The notes beneath the pieces are model-generated. The model was given only the letters and a program-made list of their open reading frames with translations, was not told the origin of the DNA and searched no databases. The position numbers were made by a program, and so were the translations under genes. From an uncultured Clostridia bacterium (GTDB lineage: Bacteria; Bacillota; Clostridia; Lachnospirales; CAG-274), in NCBI GenBank assembly GCA_947627855.1, contig CANQXR010000004.1:1-64000 (forward strand): DNA of 64,000 nt. The letters are read 5' to 3'. Of this stretch, positions 27,194 to 34,792 are shown piece after piece; within the stretch, counting starts at the first letter, position 1; the number at the start of each line of letters is the position of its first letter.

Positions 27194-28894
27194 TCACATT
27201 CTTTCCGGAGCTTTTATACCCAACAGATACAGTCCTTCCTTTATGGCTGTTTTTGCCGCATACACAAGAGCAAGTCTTGCTTTTCTGACCTCGCCCTCGC
27301 TGCCCAGAACGGAATTATCTCTGTAAAAACGGTTAAAGCTCTGACAGATTTCTATAAGCTGTCTTGAGATTATAAACGGCTCGAACTTTTCGCCGGCTTC
27401 AATAACCTTTGCGGGAAGCTCTCCCAGTGCCTTTATAAGAGCAAGGGAGGATTTATCGGAAACAAGACCGTAGTCTGCATTCTTCGGAGCGCTCTCAAGT
27501 CCGGCTTTTCGTATAACAGAGCAGGCTCTTGCGTGTGTATATTGAACGTAAGGTCCCGTTTCTCCCTCAAAATTAAGTATTTTATTCCAATCAAAGGCTA
27601 TATTCTTAATGCGGCTGTTGAACATATCGTCAAATATTACCGCTCCTATACCTACCTGTGCGGCAATTTCCCTTTTATTTTCAAGTTCGGGATTTTTTTC
27701 GTCTATTATTTTTTCCGTTTTATCCACAGCCTCTCTCAGCACGTCCTCCATAAGCACAACGTGACCGCTTCTGGTGGAAAGCTTGCCCTCTGCCCCTAAA
27801 TTTACAAGCCCGAAGGGAATATGCACAAGCTCTTCAGCTGCCCAATCATAGCCCATAAGCTCCAACACCTTGAACCACTGTGCAAAATGCAGCTTCTGGT
27901 CGATTGCTGTAACATAAAGACATTTTACAAAATCATATGTCTTTTTCCTGTACAGAGCGGCTGTTATATCTCTTGTGGGATAAAGGGTTCCGCCGTCCCT
28001 GCGAAGTATAAGACAGGGCGGCATATTATACTCTTCGAGGTCGACAACCTGCGCGCCGTCACTTTCTTTGAGAATGCCCTTGCGCTTTATTTCCTCCACA
28101 ACAGCAGGCATCATATCGTTGTAAAAGGATTCGCCTGTGTATGCATCGAATTTAATATCCAGCATATTGTACACACGTTCAAATTCCTTCATGGAAATGT
28201 CTACAAACCATTTCCACAGAGAGATGGCGTCCTCATCTCCATTCTGCATCTTTACCAGATATGCCCTCGCTTCATCGTTCAGTGAAGGCTCATTTTCAGC
28301 CTCCGTATGGAACTTAACATAAAGACGGGTAAGCTCGCTGATGCCTTTTTCTTCGATATCCTCTTTTTTGCCCCATCTTTTATATGCGCATATCAGCTTT
28401 CCGAACTGAGTGCCCCAGTCCCCAAGATGATTTATACCGAACGGCTTATAGCCCATGGCATCGTATATTCTGTACAGCGAATTCCCTATAACAGTGGAAC
28501 GCAGATGTCCTATATGAAAGGGCTTTGCTATATTCGGAGAGGAATAGTCTATGCAGACTGTTCTGCCGCCGCCTATATCCGTTTTTACGTATTCGCCGCC
28601 CTTTTCAAGAATATTGTCTATTATATTGCGGGCAAAGGAGGTTTTGTTTACGAAAAAATTGATATATCCGCCCACAACCTCAAATCTCTCAATATGCTCC
28701 GAAAGCTTAATATTGCCGGCTATTTCGGCAGCTATGAGCGGCGGAGCCTTTCTGAAAACCTTAGCAAGCCTGAAGCATGGAAAGGCATAATCTCCCATGT
28801 CGGCCTTGGGTATTTCTATGGCGCCAAGTATTTCACTTATTTCCACACCGCAGCTTTCCGATATCAGTCTTGCTGTTTCATATTTAAAGTCCAT
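27194..28894 (-). CDS. argS: Arginyl-tRNA synthetase
   Basis: A 566-residue class I synthetase. The Arg-tRS N-terminal domain is followed by SSPNIAKPFHIGHLRSTVIGNS (the HIGH motif, residues about 126-129), GDWGTQFG, the KMSK-region equivalent in LSTRSGHVV and the DALR anticodon-binding domain at the end (YTHARACSVIRKA to LLGIKAPERM). Full length. GGGAGG precedes the ATG at 28894. It heads a two-gene run with the EamA transporter. Confidence 0.96.
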   Translation of the reverse strand: MDFKYETARLISESCGVEISEILGAIEIPKADMGDYAFPCFRLAKVFRKAPPLIAAEIAGNIKLSEHIERFEVVGGYINFFVNKTSFARNIIDNILEKGGEYVKTDIGGGRTVCIDYSSPNIAKPFHIGHLRSTVIGNSLYRIYDAMGYKPFGINHLGDWGTQFGKLICAYKRWGKKEDIEEKGISELTRLYVKFHTEAENEPSLNDEARAYLVKMQNGDEDAISLWKWFVDISMKEFERVYNMLDIKFDAYTGESFYNDMMPAVVEEIKRKGILKESDGAQVVDLEEYNMPPCLILRRDGGTLYPTRDITAALYRKKTYDFVKCLYVTAIDQKLHFAQWFKVLELMGYDWAAEELVHIPFGLVNLGAEGKLSTRSGHVVLMEDVLREAVDKTEKIIDEKNPELENKREIAAQVGIGAVIFDDMFNSRIKNIAFDWNKILNFEGETGPYVQYTHARACSVIRKAGLESAPKNADYGLVSDKSSLALIKALGELPAKVIEAGEKFEPFIISRQLIEICQSFNRFYRDNSVLGSEGEVRKARLALVYAAKTAIKEGLYLLGIKAPERM

Positions 28895-28988
28895 TGTTTA
28901 TCCTCCCGTCAATTTATCATGCTTTACAATTATTATAAACCTTAGCTCTTCCAAATTCAATATAATAAATAATATTTGTTGCCCTCTT

Positions 28989-29078
28989 CCCCTTTCCCGT
29001 CGTACCGACGCTCAAGGGAAAGGGGCCGTGGGGGCGAGAAGCAGCGGCTCCTACGTCGCCGCTGCTTCTCGCCCCCAC
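28989..29078. repeat. Composite palindromic element E8
   Basis: An imperfect hairpin (28989-29025; CCCCTTTCCC/GGGAAAGGGG with an inner GTCG/CGAC) and a perfect 21-bp-arm hairpin (29028-29048 with 29058-29078, 9-nt loop), linker CCGTGG. It lies 3' of nadA and 5' of argS, both on the minus strand. The smallest and most decayed of the ten. Confidence 0.8.
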
Positions 29079-29210
29079 TCCGGGGTTGGTTGGTCTGAGA
29101 TTTCCGAAAAACAGACCTGTAAAAAGTATGCAGAACAAAACTGCCGCAACACACGCCTTCACAACGCAGCATGACGCTCTGAAAGCATATTTGCGGCATA
29201 AGTACAGGTT

Positions 29211-30242
29211 TTATGAAAGCTCCAGCATTTTATCAAGAGCCTTTACAGCGTCTTTGGCAATAAGTCTGTCAACGCTTATCTGCCGTGTGAAATTCCCCGC
29301 TTCTATTTCGAGCAGGGTTTCATACAGATTTTCTGTATTTATTTTATTCATATTCCTGCATTTACTGTTTGTATCAAGTATAAGTATATCCTTATCGGGA
29401 TTGTTCTTTATAAGCCTGTCCACAAGGTTTTTCTCCGTGCCTATTATAAATTTGCTTCCCGATGGAGAATTTTTTACCTGATTTATAATATATTCCGTAG
29501 AGCCCTTGCCATCGGCTGCACAGGCTATTTCATAACGGCATTCGGGGTGTACAATTATTTTATAGTCGGGGTGGGCTTTCCTCATGCTTTGAAATGTTTC
29601 ATCTGTTATAAAATGATGCACATGGCAATATCCTCCCCAAAGCACACACCTTACGTCCTCTTTTTTGCAGTCATAATAAAGCTCATCGTGTATCTGATTA
29701 TAAACAGCCATATTTTCAAGCTTTACTCCCAAGTCCACACAGGTATTGCGTCCCAGATTCTGGTCGGGAAGGAAAAGCACTAGTTTATTCTGTTTAAGCG
29801 CCCAATCGAGTATGCGGGGAGCATTGCCCGAAGTGACCACAGTTCCTCCGAGTCTGCCGCAGAAAGCTTTTATTTCAGCCTTTGAATTGACGTATGTAAC
29901 AGGCAGCACGCTGTCTTTCCCGAATTCGTTTTCAAGCCTTTCGAGACATCTTTCGGCGCTCACTCTGTCCGCCATATCCGCCATAGGACAACCTGCATCA
30001 TGCTCCGGCAGGAACACCCTTTGTCCCTCGTCCGTAAGTATATCGGCAGTTTCCGCCATAAAATGTACTCCGCAGAAAACTATATACTTAGCCCTTTTAT
30101 TTGCTTCGGCTGTCTTTGCAAGCTTGAGCGAATCGCCTACGCTGTCAGCCAGTGAAACTATTTCATCAGACTGATAATGATGGGCAAGAATCAGAAGATC
30201 CTCTCCCATTCTTTCTTTGATTTTTTTGATTTCTTCTGTCAT
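29211..30242 (-). CDS. nadA: Quinolinate synthase A
   Basis: A 343-residue NadA, the 4Fe-4S enzyme that condenses iminoaspartate with dihydroxyacetone phosphate to quinolinate in NAD synthesis. Seen: LILAHHYQSDEIVSLADSVGDSL, GVHFMAETADIL, HPECRYEIACAADGKGSTEYI and the cluster cysteines in GVHF-adjacent, HPEC and SKCRNMNKIN segments. ATG 30242 follows GAAAGAGGA by 5 nt and fits a transcript start near 30280; an upstream in-frame ATG (30302) overlaps the promoter. nadB and nadC are not in the window. Confidence 0.93.
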   Translation of the reverse strand: MTEEIKKIKERMGEDLLILAHHYQSDEIVSLADSVGDSLKLAKTAEANKRAKYIVFCGVHFMAETADILTDEGQRVFLPEHDAGCPMADMADRVSAERCLERLENEFGKDSVLPVTYVNSKAEIKAFCGRLGGTVVTSGNAPRILDWALKQNKLVLFLPDQNLGRNTCVDLGVKLENMAVYNQIHDELYYDCKKEDVRCVLWGGYCHVHHFITDETFQSMRKAHPDYKIIVHPECRYEIACAADGKGSTEYIINQVKNSPSGSKFIIGTEKNLVDRLIKNNPDKDILILDTNSKCRNMNKINTENLYETLLEIEAGNFTRQISVDRLIAKDAVKALDKMLELS

Positions 30243-30286
30243 AAATATCCTCTTTCGCAGGTTTTTAACCTCAGATTTCATTATAA

Positions 30287-30315
30287 ATAGTATCATACAC
30301 AAAGATAGATGTCAA
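30287..30315 (-). promoter_or_regulatory. Promoter of nadA
   Basis: Read on the minus strand: TTGACA (30315-30310), 17-bp spacer, TACTAT (30292-30287). The consensus -35 box and correct spacing place the transcript start about 38 nt before the chosen ATG. Confidence 0.75.
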
Positions 30316-30415
30316 GAAAATATAATCTGTTTTCGGGGTGATTTATGGCATTCTCCCTTTAAACGCCGGACATATCCATATGACACGGACACAAGCAAGA
30401 CAGCCCCTCGTCAGA

Positions 30416-30453
30416 CAAAAACAGCGTCCGCCGTTTTACAGGCAGAACGCTGT
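30416..30453 (-). terminator. Terminator of the feo operon
   Basis: ACAGCGT/ACGCTGT arms around an imperfectly paired centre, followed on the minus strand by TTTTTG. It lies 26 bp after the stop of the Cys-rich mini-protein gene. Confidence 0.75.
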
Positions 30454-30478
30454 CTTTTGGGATATAAGAAGGTATAAC

Positions 30479-30637
30479 TTATAACTGTTTTTTGGAGGGA
30501 CACTCCGCCTTGCACCCGGAGCAGCCACAGCCACAGCCGCAGCCCCCTCCGTTTTTATGTTTTATAACAAGGCTTCTTATTATAAATGCCACTATAAGAA
30601 CAATAATACCAAGCACTATAATTGATGAAAGGTTCAT
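30479..30637 (-). CDS. FeoB-associated Cys-rich membrane protein
   Basis: A 52-residue protein too short for most gene finders. Residues 4-25 form one membrane segment (SSIIVLGIIVLIVAFIIRSL), then a basic stretch and a cysteine cluster GGGCGCGCGCSGCKAEC with six Cys. Such mini-proteins follow feoB in many Firmicutes and are thought to help iron handling on the inner membrane face. AAGGAGG lies 6 nt before the ATG, and the gene starts 11 bp after the feoB stop. Confidence 0.9.
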   Translation of the reverse strand: MNLSSIIVLGIIVLIVAFIIRSLVIKHKNGGGCGCGCGCSGCKAECPSKKQL

Positions 30638-30648
30638 ATCTGTCCTCC

Positions 30649-33132
30649 TTATGCTGCGCTGTTTACTCTCTTTTCCTTAGCTTCGGTTACGGCAGGTCTG
30701 AAAAGAAGATAAAGAGCGAATATAATTATAAGAAATGATGCAATAAGTCCCGGTATGCTCACATTTCCAACGACTGCCGAGGCTATCTGGAAAATAACAA
30801 GTCCTGCAAAATATGCAAATACACACTGATAGCCTATTGCAAAAAGCGTCCACTTAGGCGAATTCATTTCTCTTTTTATTGCGCCTATTGCGGCAAAGCA
30901 GGGAGCGCAGAGAAGATTGAACACCAGATAGGCATAGCCTGCAATTGCTGCATTTCCTCCTGTACGGGCAAAGTTTGCGGAAAGATTTGTCCATATCTCC
31001 ATTCCGTCCTCTGCCACCTCGGCAAGCTCGGGTCGGAAGAGAACGCCGAAGGTTCCTACTACGTTTTCCTTTGCTATAAGTCCCGTTACACAGGCAACGG
31101 CTGCTTTCCAGTCGCCGAAGCCGAGGGGTCTGAATATGAATGCTATGCAGTTTCCTATTGCCGCAAGAAGGCTCTGATCCATACTTACTGCGCCGAAGCC
31201 GTTGTCGCCAAAGCCATAGCCCGAAAGGAACCACACCAGTATGGTTGCAAGAAGTATTATTGTACCTGCCTTTTTAATGAAAGACCAGCCCCTTTCCCAC
31301 ATACTTCTGAGAACATTTCCCAAGGTGGGCATATGATATGCGGGAAGCTCCATAACGAAGGGAGCAGGGTCGCCGGCAAACAGAGCCGTTTTCTTGAGTA
31401 TTATTCCCGAAATTATAATTGCGACAACGCCTACGAAATATGCACTGGGAGCGACCCACCATGCGCCGCCGAAAAGTGCGCCTGATATAAGGGCTATTAT
31501 GGGCAGCTTTGCACCGCAGGGTATGAAGGTGGTGGTCATAATTGTCATTTTTCTGTCACGGTCGCTCTCAATGGTTCTTGAAGCCATAATTCCGGGAACT
31601 CCGCAGCCTGTGCCTATAAGCATAGGTATGAAGGATTTGCCCGAAAGTCCGAATTTTCTGAAGATCCTGTCCATAATGAAAGCAACTCTTGCCATATATC
31701 CGCAGGCTTCAAGAAATGCAAGAAACATAAAGAGTATAAGCATCTGCGGAACAAAACCGAGAACTGCTCCCACGCCGCCTATTATGCCGTCAAGAATAAG
31801 TCCCGAAAGCCATTCGGCGCAGTTTATCTTCTCAAGGAATGCTCCCACAATAACGGGAACGCCGGGAATCCATATGCCGAAATCACCGTTTTCCGGCTCA
31901 GCTGCGTCCACAGCCTGAGCAAAGGCATCGCTGTCAACAACAAGGACATCACCCTCTGAGTCTGTTTCGGCTTCAACTCCGGCGTCCGCAGCCTGTAACA
32001 AGAATTCATCGATTATGCCACTATCCGGCTCTTCGGACTGCAATGTTTCCACAAGCTCTTCGGTGTCAATGCCGGCTTCCTCTGCGGCAGCTATAAACGC
32101 CTCTGTTCTGTCCTGCGCTGCGTCATATTCTTCCACAGCCTCCTCATAGGCTGCTCTGCCTATTCCCAGAAGATACCAGCCATCGCCGAACACGCCGTCA
32201 TTTGCCCAGTCGGTCGCTATTGTTCCCACTGTTGTAACAGAAATATAATAAACTATAAACATTATAACAGCAAATATGGGAAGTGCAAGTATTCTGTTTG
32301 TAACGATTTTGTCTATTTTATCGGAAACGGTGAGAGAACCCCTGTCCGCCTTTTTATATGCTCCCCTGAGTACGGAGGCTATGTATACATACCTTTCGTT
32401 TGTGATTATGCTTTCACAGTCATCATCAAATTCCGTTTCCGCTTCGGAAACAATTTTCTTGATTTCTTTTTCCGCCGAAGGGTCAAGGCTGAGAGCTTCC
32501 ATAACCTTTTTGTCGCCCTCAAATACCTTTATTGCAAACCATCTTTCCTGTTCCTTTTTTACTTTGTCCTTAAGAAGGTCTTCAATATGCGCAATGGCGT
32601 GCTCCACTTCTCCCGAAAAGCTGTGCACAGGGGTGAAGCTGCCTTTTTCCGCCGCCTTTATTGCCTCGTCGGCGGCCTCCTTTATGCCTGTGCCTTTCAG
32701 GGCGGATATTTTAACCACCTTACAGCCCAGACGCTGTGAAAGAACACCTATATCTATTTTGTCGCCTGTCTTTTCAACTATATCCATCATATTCACGGCA
32801 ACCACAACAGGTATGCCAAGCTCTGCAAGCTGCGTTGTAAGATAAAGATTTCTTTCAAGATTGGAGCCGTCAACTATATTCAATATAGCGTCAGGCTTTT
32901 CGTTTATAAGATAATTTCTCGCTACGACCTCCTCAAGGGTGTAGGGAGAAAGGGAGTAAATTCCCGGAAGGTCGGCTATTCTGACGTCCTTGCGGAATTT
33001 AAGCCGTCCCTCCTTTTTCTCCACAGTAACTCCCGGCCAGTTTCCCACAAACTGATTTGAGCCTGTAAGGGCGTTGAACAATGTCGTTTTTCCGCTGTTC
33101 GGGTTTCCTGCCAAAGCAATGGTTACGCTCAT
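30649..33132 (-). CDS. feoB: Ferrous iron transporter FeoB
   Basis: An 827-residue GTP-gated Fe2+ permease. N-terminal G domain: GNPNSGKTT (G1, residues 8-16), the switch Thr in WPGVTVEKKEG, DLPG (G3) and NMMD (G4), then the GDI helical domain, then the membrane core with two Gate motifs (GCGVPGIMA, PCGAKLPIIALI). Between the first and second membrane segments, about residues 325-435, lies an acidic insertion rich in Asp, Glu and Ala that makes it longer than the 650-770 residues of most FeoB; Clostridia relatives share it, as I recall. Downstream of two feoA genes by 16 bp. Confidence 0.95.
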   Translation of the reverse strand: MSVTIALAGNPNSGKTTLFNALTGSNQFVGNWPGVTVEKKEGRLKFRKDVRIADLPGIYSLSPYTLEEVVARNYLINEKPDAILNIVDGSNLERNLYLTTQLAELGIPVVVAVNMMDIVEKTGDKIDIGVLSQRLGCKVVKISALKGTGIKEAADEAIKAAEKGSFTPVHSFSGEVEHAIAHIEDLLKDKVKKEQERWFAIKVFEGDKKVMEALSLDPSAEKEIKKIVSEAETEFDDDCESIITNERYVYIASVLRGAYKKADRGSLTVSDKIDKIVTNRILALPIFAVIMFIVYYISVTTVGTIATDWANDGVFGDGWYLLGIGRAAYEEAVEEYDAAQDRTEAFIAAAEEAGIDTEELVETLQSEEPDSGIIDEFLLQAADAGVEAETDSEGDVLVVDSDAFAQAVDAAEPENGDFGIWIPGVPVIVGAFLEKINCAEWLSGLILDGIIGGVGAVLGFVPQMLILFMFLAFLEACGYMARVAFIMDRIFRKFGLSGKSFIPMLIGTGCGVPGIMASRTIESDRDRKMTIMTTTFIPCGAKLPIIALISGALFGGAWWVAPSAYFVGVVAIIISGIILKKTALFAGDPAPFVMELPAYHMPTLGNVLRSMWERGWSFIKKAGTIILLATILVWFLSGYGFGDNGFGAVSMDQSLLAAIGNCIAFIFRPLGFGDWKAAVACVTGLIAKENVVGTFGVLFRPELAEVAEDGMEIWTNLSANFARTGGNAAIAGYAYLVFNLLCAPCFAAIGAIKREMNSPKWTLFAIGYQCVFAYFAGLVIFQIASAVVGNVSIPGLIASFLIIIFALYLLFRPAVTEAKEKRVNSAA

Positions 33133-33148
33133 TTTTTCATTTCCTCCT

Positions 33149-33370
33149 TTATTCTGTTTCTACCATCTCGGCATCGGCTTTTCTGAGTGAAAGCTCATAA
33201 CCTCTTACGGTTATTTCAACAGGATCTCCCAAAGGGGCAACCTTCCGTATATATACCGAAACGCCCTTTGTTATACCCATATCCATAATTCTTCTTTTTA
33301 CCGCTCCCGTACCTGTAATTCCGGTCACGGTGAGGGTTTCTCCTACCTTAGCGTCCTTTAATGTTTTCAT
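33149..33370 (-). CDS. feoA: FeoA domain protein (second copy)
   Basis: A 73-residue SH3-like FeoA protein, a cytoplasmic partner of FeoB. The family pattern is clear: VGETLTVTGITGTGAVKRRIMDMGITKGV, then APLGDPVEITVRGYELSLRKADA. It lies between the first feoA (11-bp gap) and feoB. GGAGG precedes the ATG. Confidence 0.93.
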   Translation of the reverse strand: MKTLKDAKVGETLTVTGITGTGAVKRRIMDMGITKGVSVYIRKVAPLGDPVEITVRGYELSLRKADAEMVETE

Positions 33371-33381
33371 TTTATCCTCCT

Positions 33382-33591
33382 TTATACCATTATTTTAGAA
33401 GCCATTTCCTTGCTTACGGCAACTCTTGACTCCTTTATATTTACAATAATATTACCGTTTGAAGCGGATATTATTTTGACAATACCACCTGCCACGAATC
33501 CCAGATTTTCGAGATGGTGACGGATTTCTTCCTTTCCTCCTATACGCTTGATTATGTTTTCCTCCCCTATGGGGCACAGTGTTAGCGGCAT
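33382..33591 (-). CDS. feoA: FeoA domain protein (first copy)
   Basis: A 69-residue FeoA-like protein, first gene of the operon. The central HLENLGFVAGGIVKIISASNG and the closing VNIKESRVAVSKEMASKIMV fit the FeoA fold; it is more divergent than its neighbour. Two different FeoA proteins ahead of FeoB are frequent in Clostridia. GGAGG lies 9 nt before the ATG. The operator-like palindromes upstream suggest metal control. Confidence 0.9.
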   Translation of the reverse strand: MPLTLCPIGEENIIKRIGGKEEIRHHLENLGFVAGGIVKIISASNGNIIVNIKESRVAVSKEMASKIMV

Positions 33592-33664
33592 AATATAAAT
33601 CCTCCGGACATATTTTATATATTATATTAGCAGACAGATAAAAACGTCACTCGATAAGTGACTG

Positions 33665-33690
33665 CTAACTAAAGTTAGTGTTGACTAACT
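33665..33690. promoter_or_regulatory. Overlapping palindromic operator upstream of feo
   Basis: Two palindromes share a half-site: CTAACT-AA-AGTTAG (33665-33678, perfect) and AGTTAGT-GTTG-ACTAACT (33673-33690, 7-bp arms). Half-sites of the TTAG(T)/CTAA type recall DtxR/MntR/IdeR-family operators. They lie 75-100 bp before the first feoA ATG. A further hairpin GTCACT/AGTGAC follows at about 33646-33662. The regulator is not in the window. Confidence 0.6.
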
Positions 33691-33869
33691 ATTAATTATA
33701 TTACCCCATACCTTTAAATTTGTCAATACCCTTTTTTAATAATTTTAGGAATCACCCTTTGCCGATAATGAAACAGCCTGTTCCTGAAATTGATATAAGC
33801 TTGACATAGTTATCGAAAAAAAATATAATAATGTAAATAAATGTCGTATGTTTAAAGGGGGTAACAGTT

Positions 33870-34511
33870 ATGGAAACTCTGAAAAAATCCATCTCGGCGG
33901 GAATGATGATAGGAATAGGCTCGAATGTATATCTTGTGATGGAAAATAAAATTATAGGTTCGCTTTTGTTTTCAATAGGTCTGTTTATGATATGTTCCTT
34001 TGGTATGTACCTTTTCACAGGCAAGGTGGGATATATTGCAGCCACTAAAAACAAGCCGAACTGCTTTCTGATATGGGTCGGCAATCTTATAGGCTCTGTT
34101 ATTGTTTCAGCAGCAGTGAGAATTGCAAAGCCCGGAATTCATGAAACGGCGGCGCAGCTTGTTTCGGGCAAGCTTCAGCAAAGCCTTCTGTCCGCTGCCA
34201 TACTGTCGGCTCTTTGCGGAGTACTTATGTTTCTTGCGGTGGACAATTTCAGAAAGCACAGCGATTCCATAAGCGGAATTACCGGCATTTTTCTCTGTGT
34301 ATCAACCTTTATACTCTGCGGATATGAACACAGCATAGCGGATATGAATTACTGCGTACTGGCAGTGGATTCCCTGAATACAGCTGCAAGAGCTGTGGTA
34401 TTTCTTGTTATAGTATCTGTTTTCAACGGAGTCGGAGCCGTTCTGATGCACTTCATGACGTCTGCCCGTAATGAAAAGTCAACTTCCGAAAAAAACAGCC
34501 TTTCCATATAA
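33870..34511 (+). CDS. Formate/nitrite transporter family channel
   Basis: A 213-residue member of the FNT family (FocA/NirC/HSC), pentameric channels for formate, nitrite or hydrosulfide. About six membrane segments; the family opening ISAGMMIGIGSNVYL and the conserved CGYEHSIADMNY (central His of the pore) are visible. Shorter than FocA (about 285 residues). AAAGGGGG precedes the ATG. The last 60 bp plus terminator are part of a tandem triplication. Confidence 0.9.
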   Translation: METLKKSISAGMMIGIGSNVYLVMENKIIGSLLFSIGLFMICSFGMYLFTGKVGYIAATKNKPNCFLIWVGNLIGSVIVSAAVRIAKPGIHETAAQLVSGKLQQSLLSAAILSALCGVLMFLAVDNFRKHSDSISGITGIFLCVSTFILCGYEHSIADMNYCVLAVDSLNTAARAVVFLVIVSVFNGVGAVLMHFMTSARNEKSTSEKNSLSI

Positions 34512-34782
34512 CAGAGAAAGGCTTTTTTGCCATTCCGAGGGCGTCCTTTGTGCTGCGGTCTGCACCGTTCTGATGCACTTCACGACGTCCGCCCGTAATG
34601 AAAAATCAACTTCTGAAAAAAACAGCCTTTCCATATAATAAAGAAAGGCTTTTTTGCCATTCCGAGGGCGTTCTTTGTGCTGCGGTCTGCACCGTTCTTA
34701 TGCACTTCACGATGTTCGCCGTAATGAAAAATCAACTTATGAAAAAAAACAGCCTTTCCATATAATAAAGAAAGGCTTTTTT
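34438..34782. repeat. 127-bp chimeric tandem triplication between fnt and metH
   Basis: The 3' end of the FNT gene (from CCGTTCTGATGC, 34438) plus its terminator is followed by a piece resembling the metH 3' coding end (TTGCCATTCCGAGGGCG), then the whole unit repeats from 34565 and again, partly, from 34692, period exactly 127 bp. Copies have drifted. The metH-like piece also occurs in the real gene at about 34830-34870. Three terminators result: 34497-34528, 34624-34654, 34751-34782. Confidence 0.93.
34497..34528. terminator. Bidirectional terminator after the FNT gene (first of three)
   Basis: AGCCTTTC/GAAAGGCT arms with TTTTTT on the plus strand and a run of T on the minus strand. It overlaps the last codons of the FNT gene. 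Two further copies serve the convergent metH transcript. Confidence 0.88.
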
Positions 34783-34792
34783 GCTGCAAATA

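Noticed and set aside
34580..34789. 69-codon minus-strand frame with TKNALGMAKK
   Set aside because: It is a decayed piece of the metH 3' end inside the 127-bp tandem repeat, not a gene.
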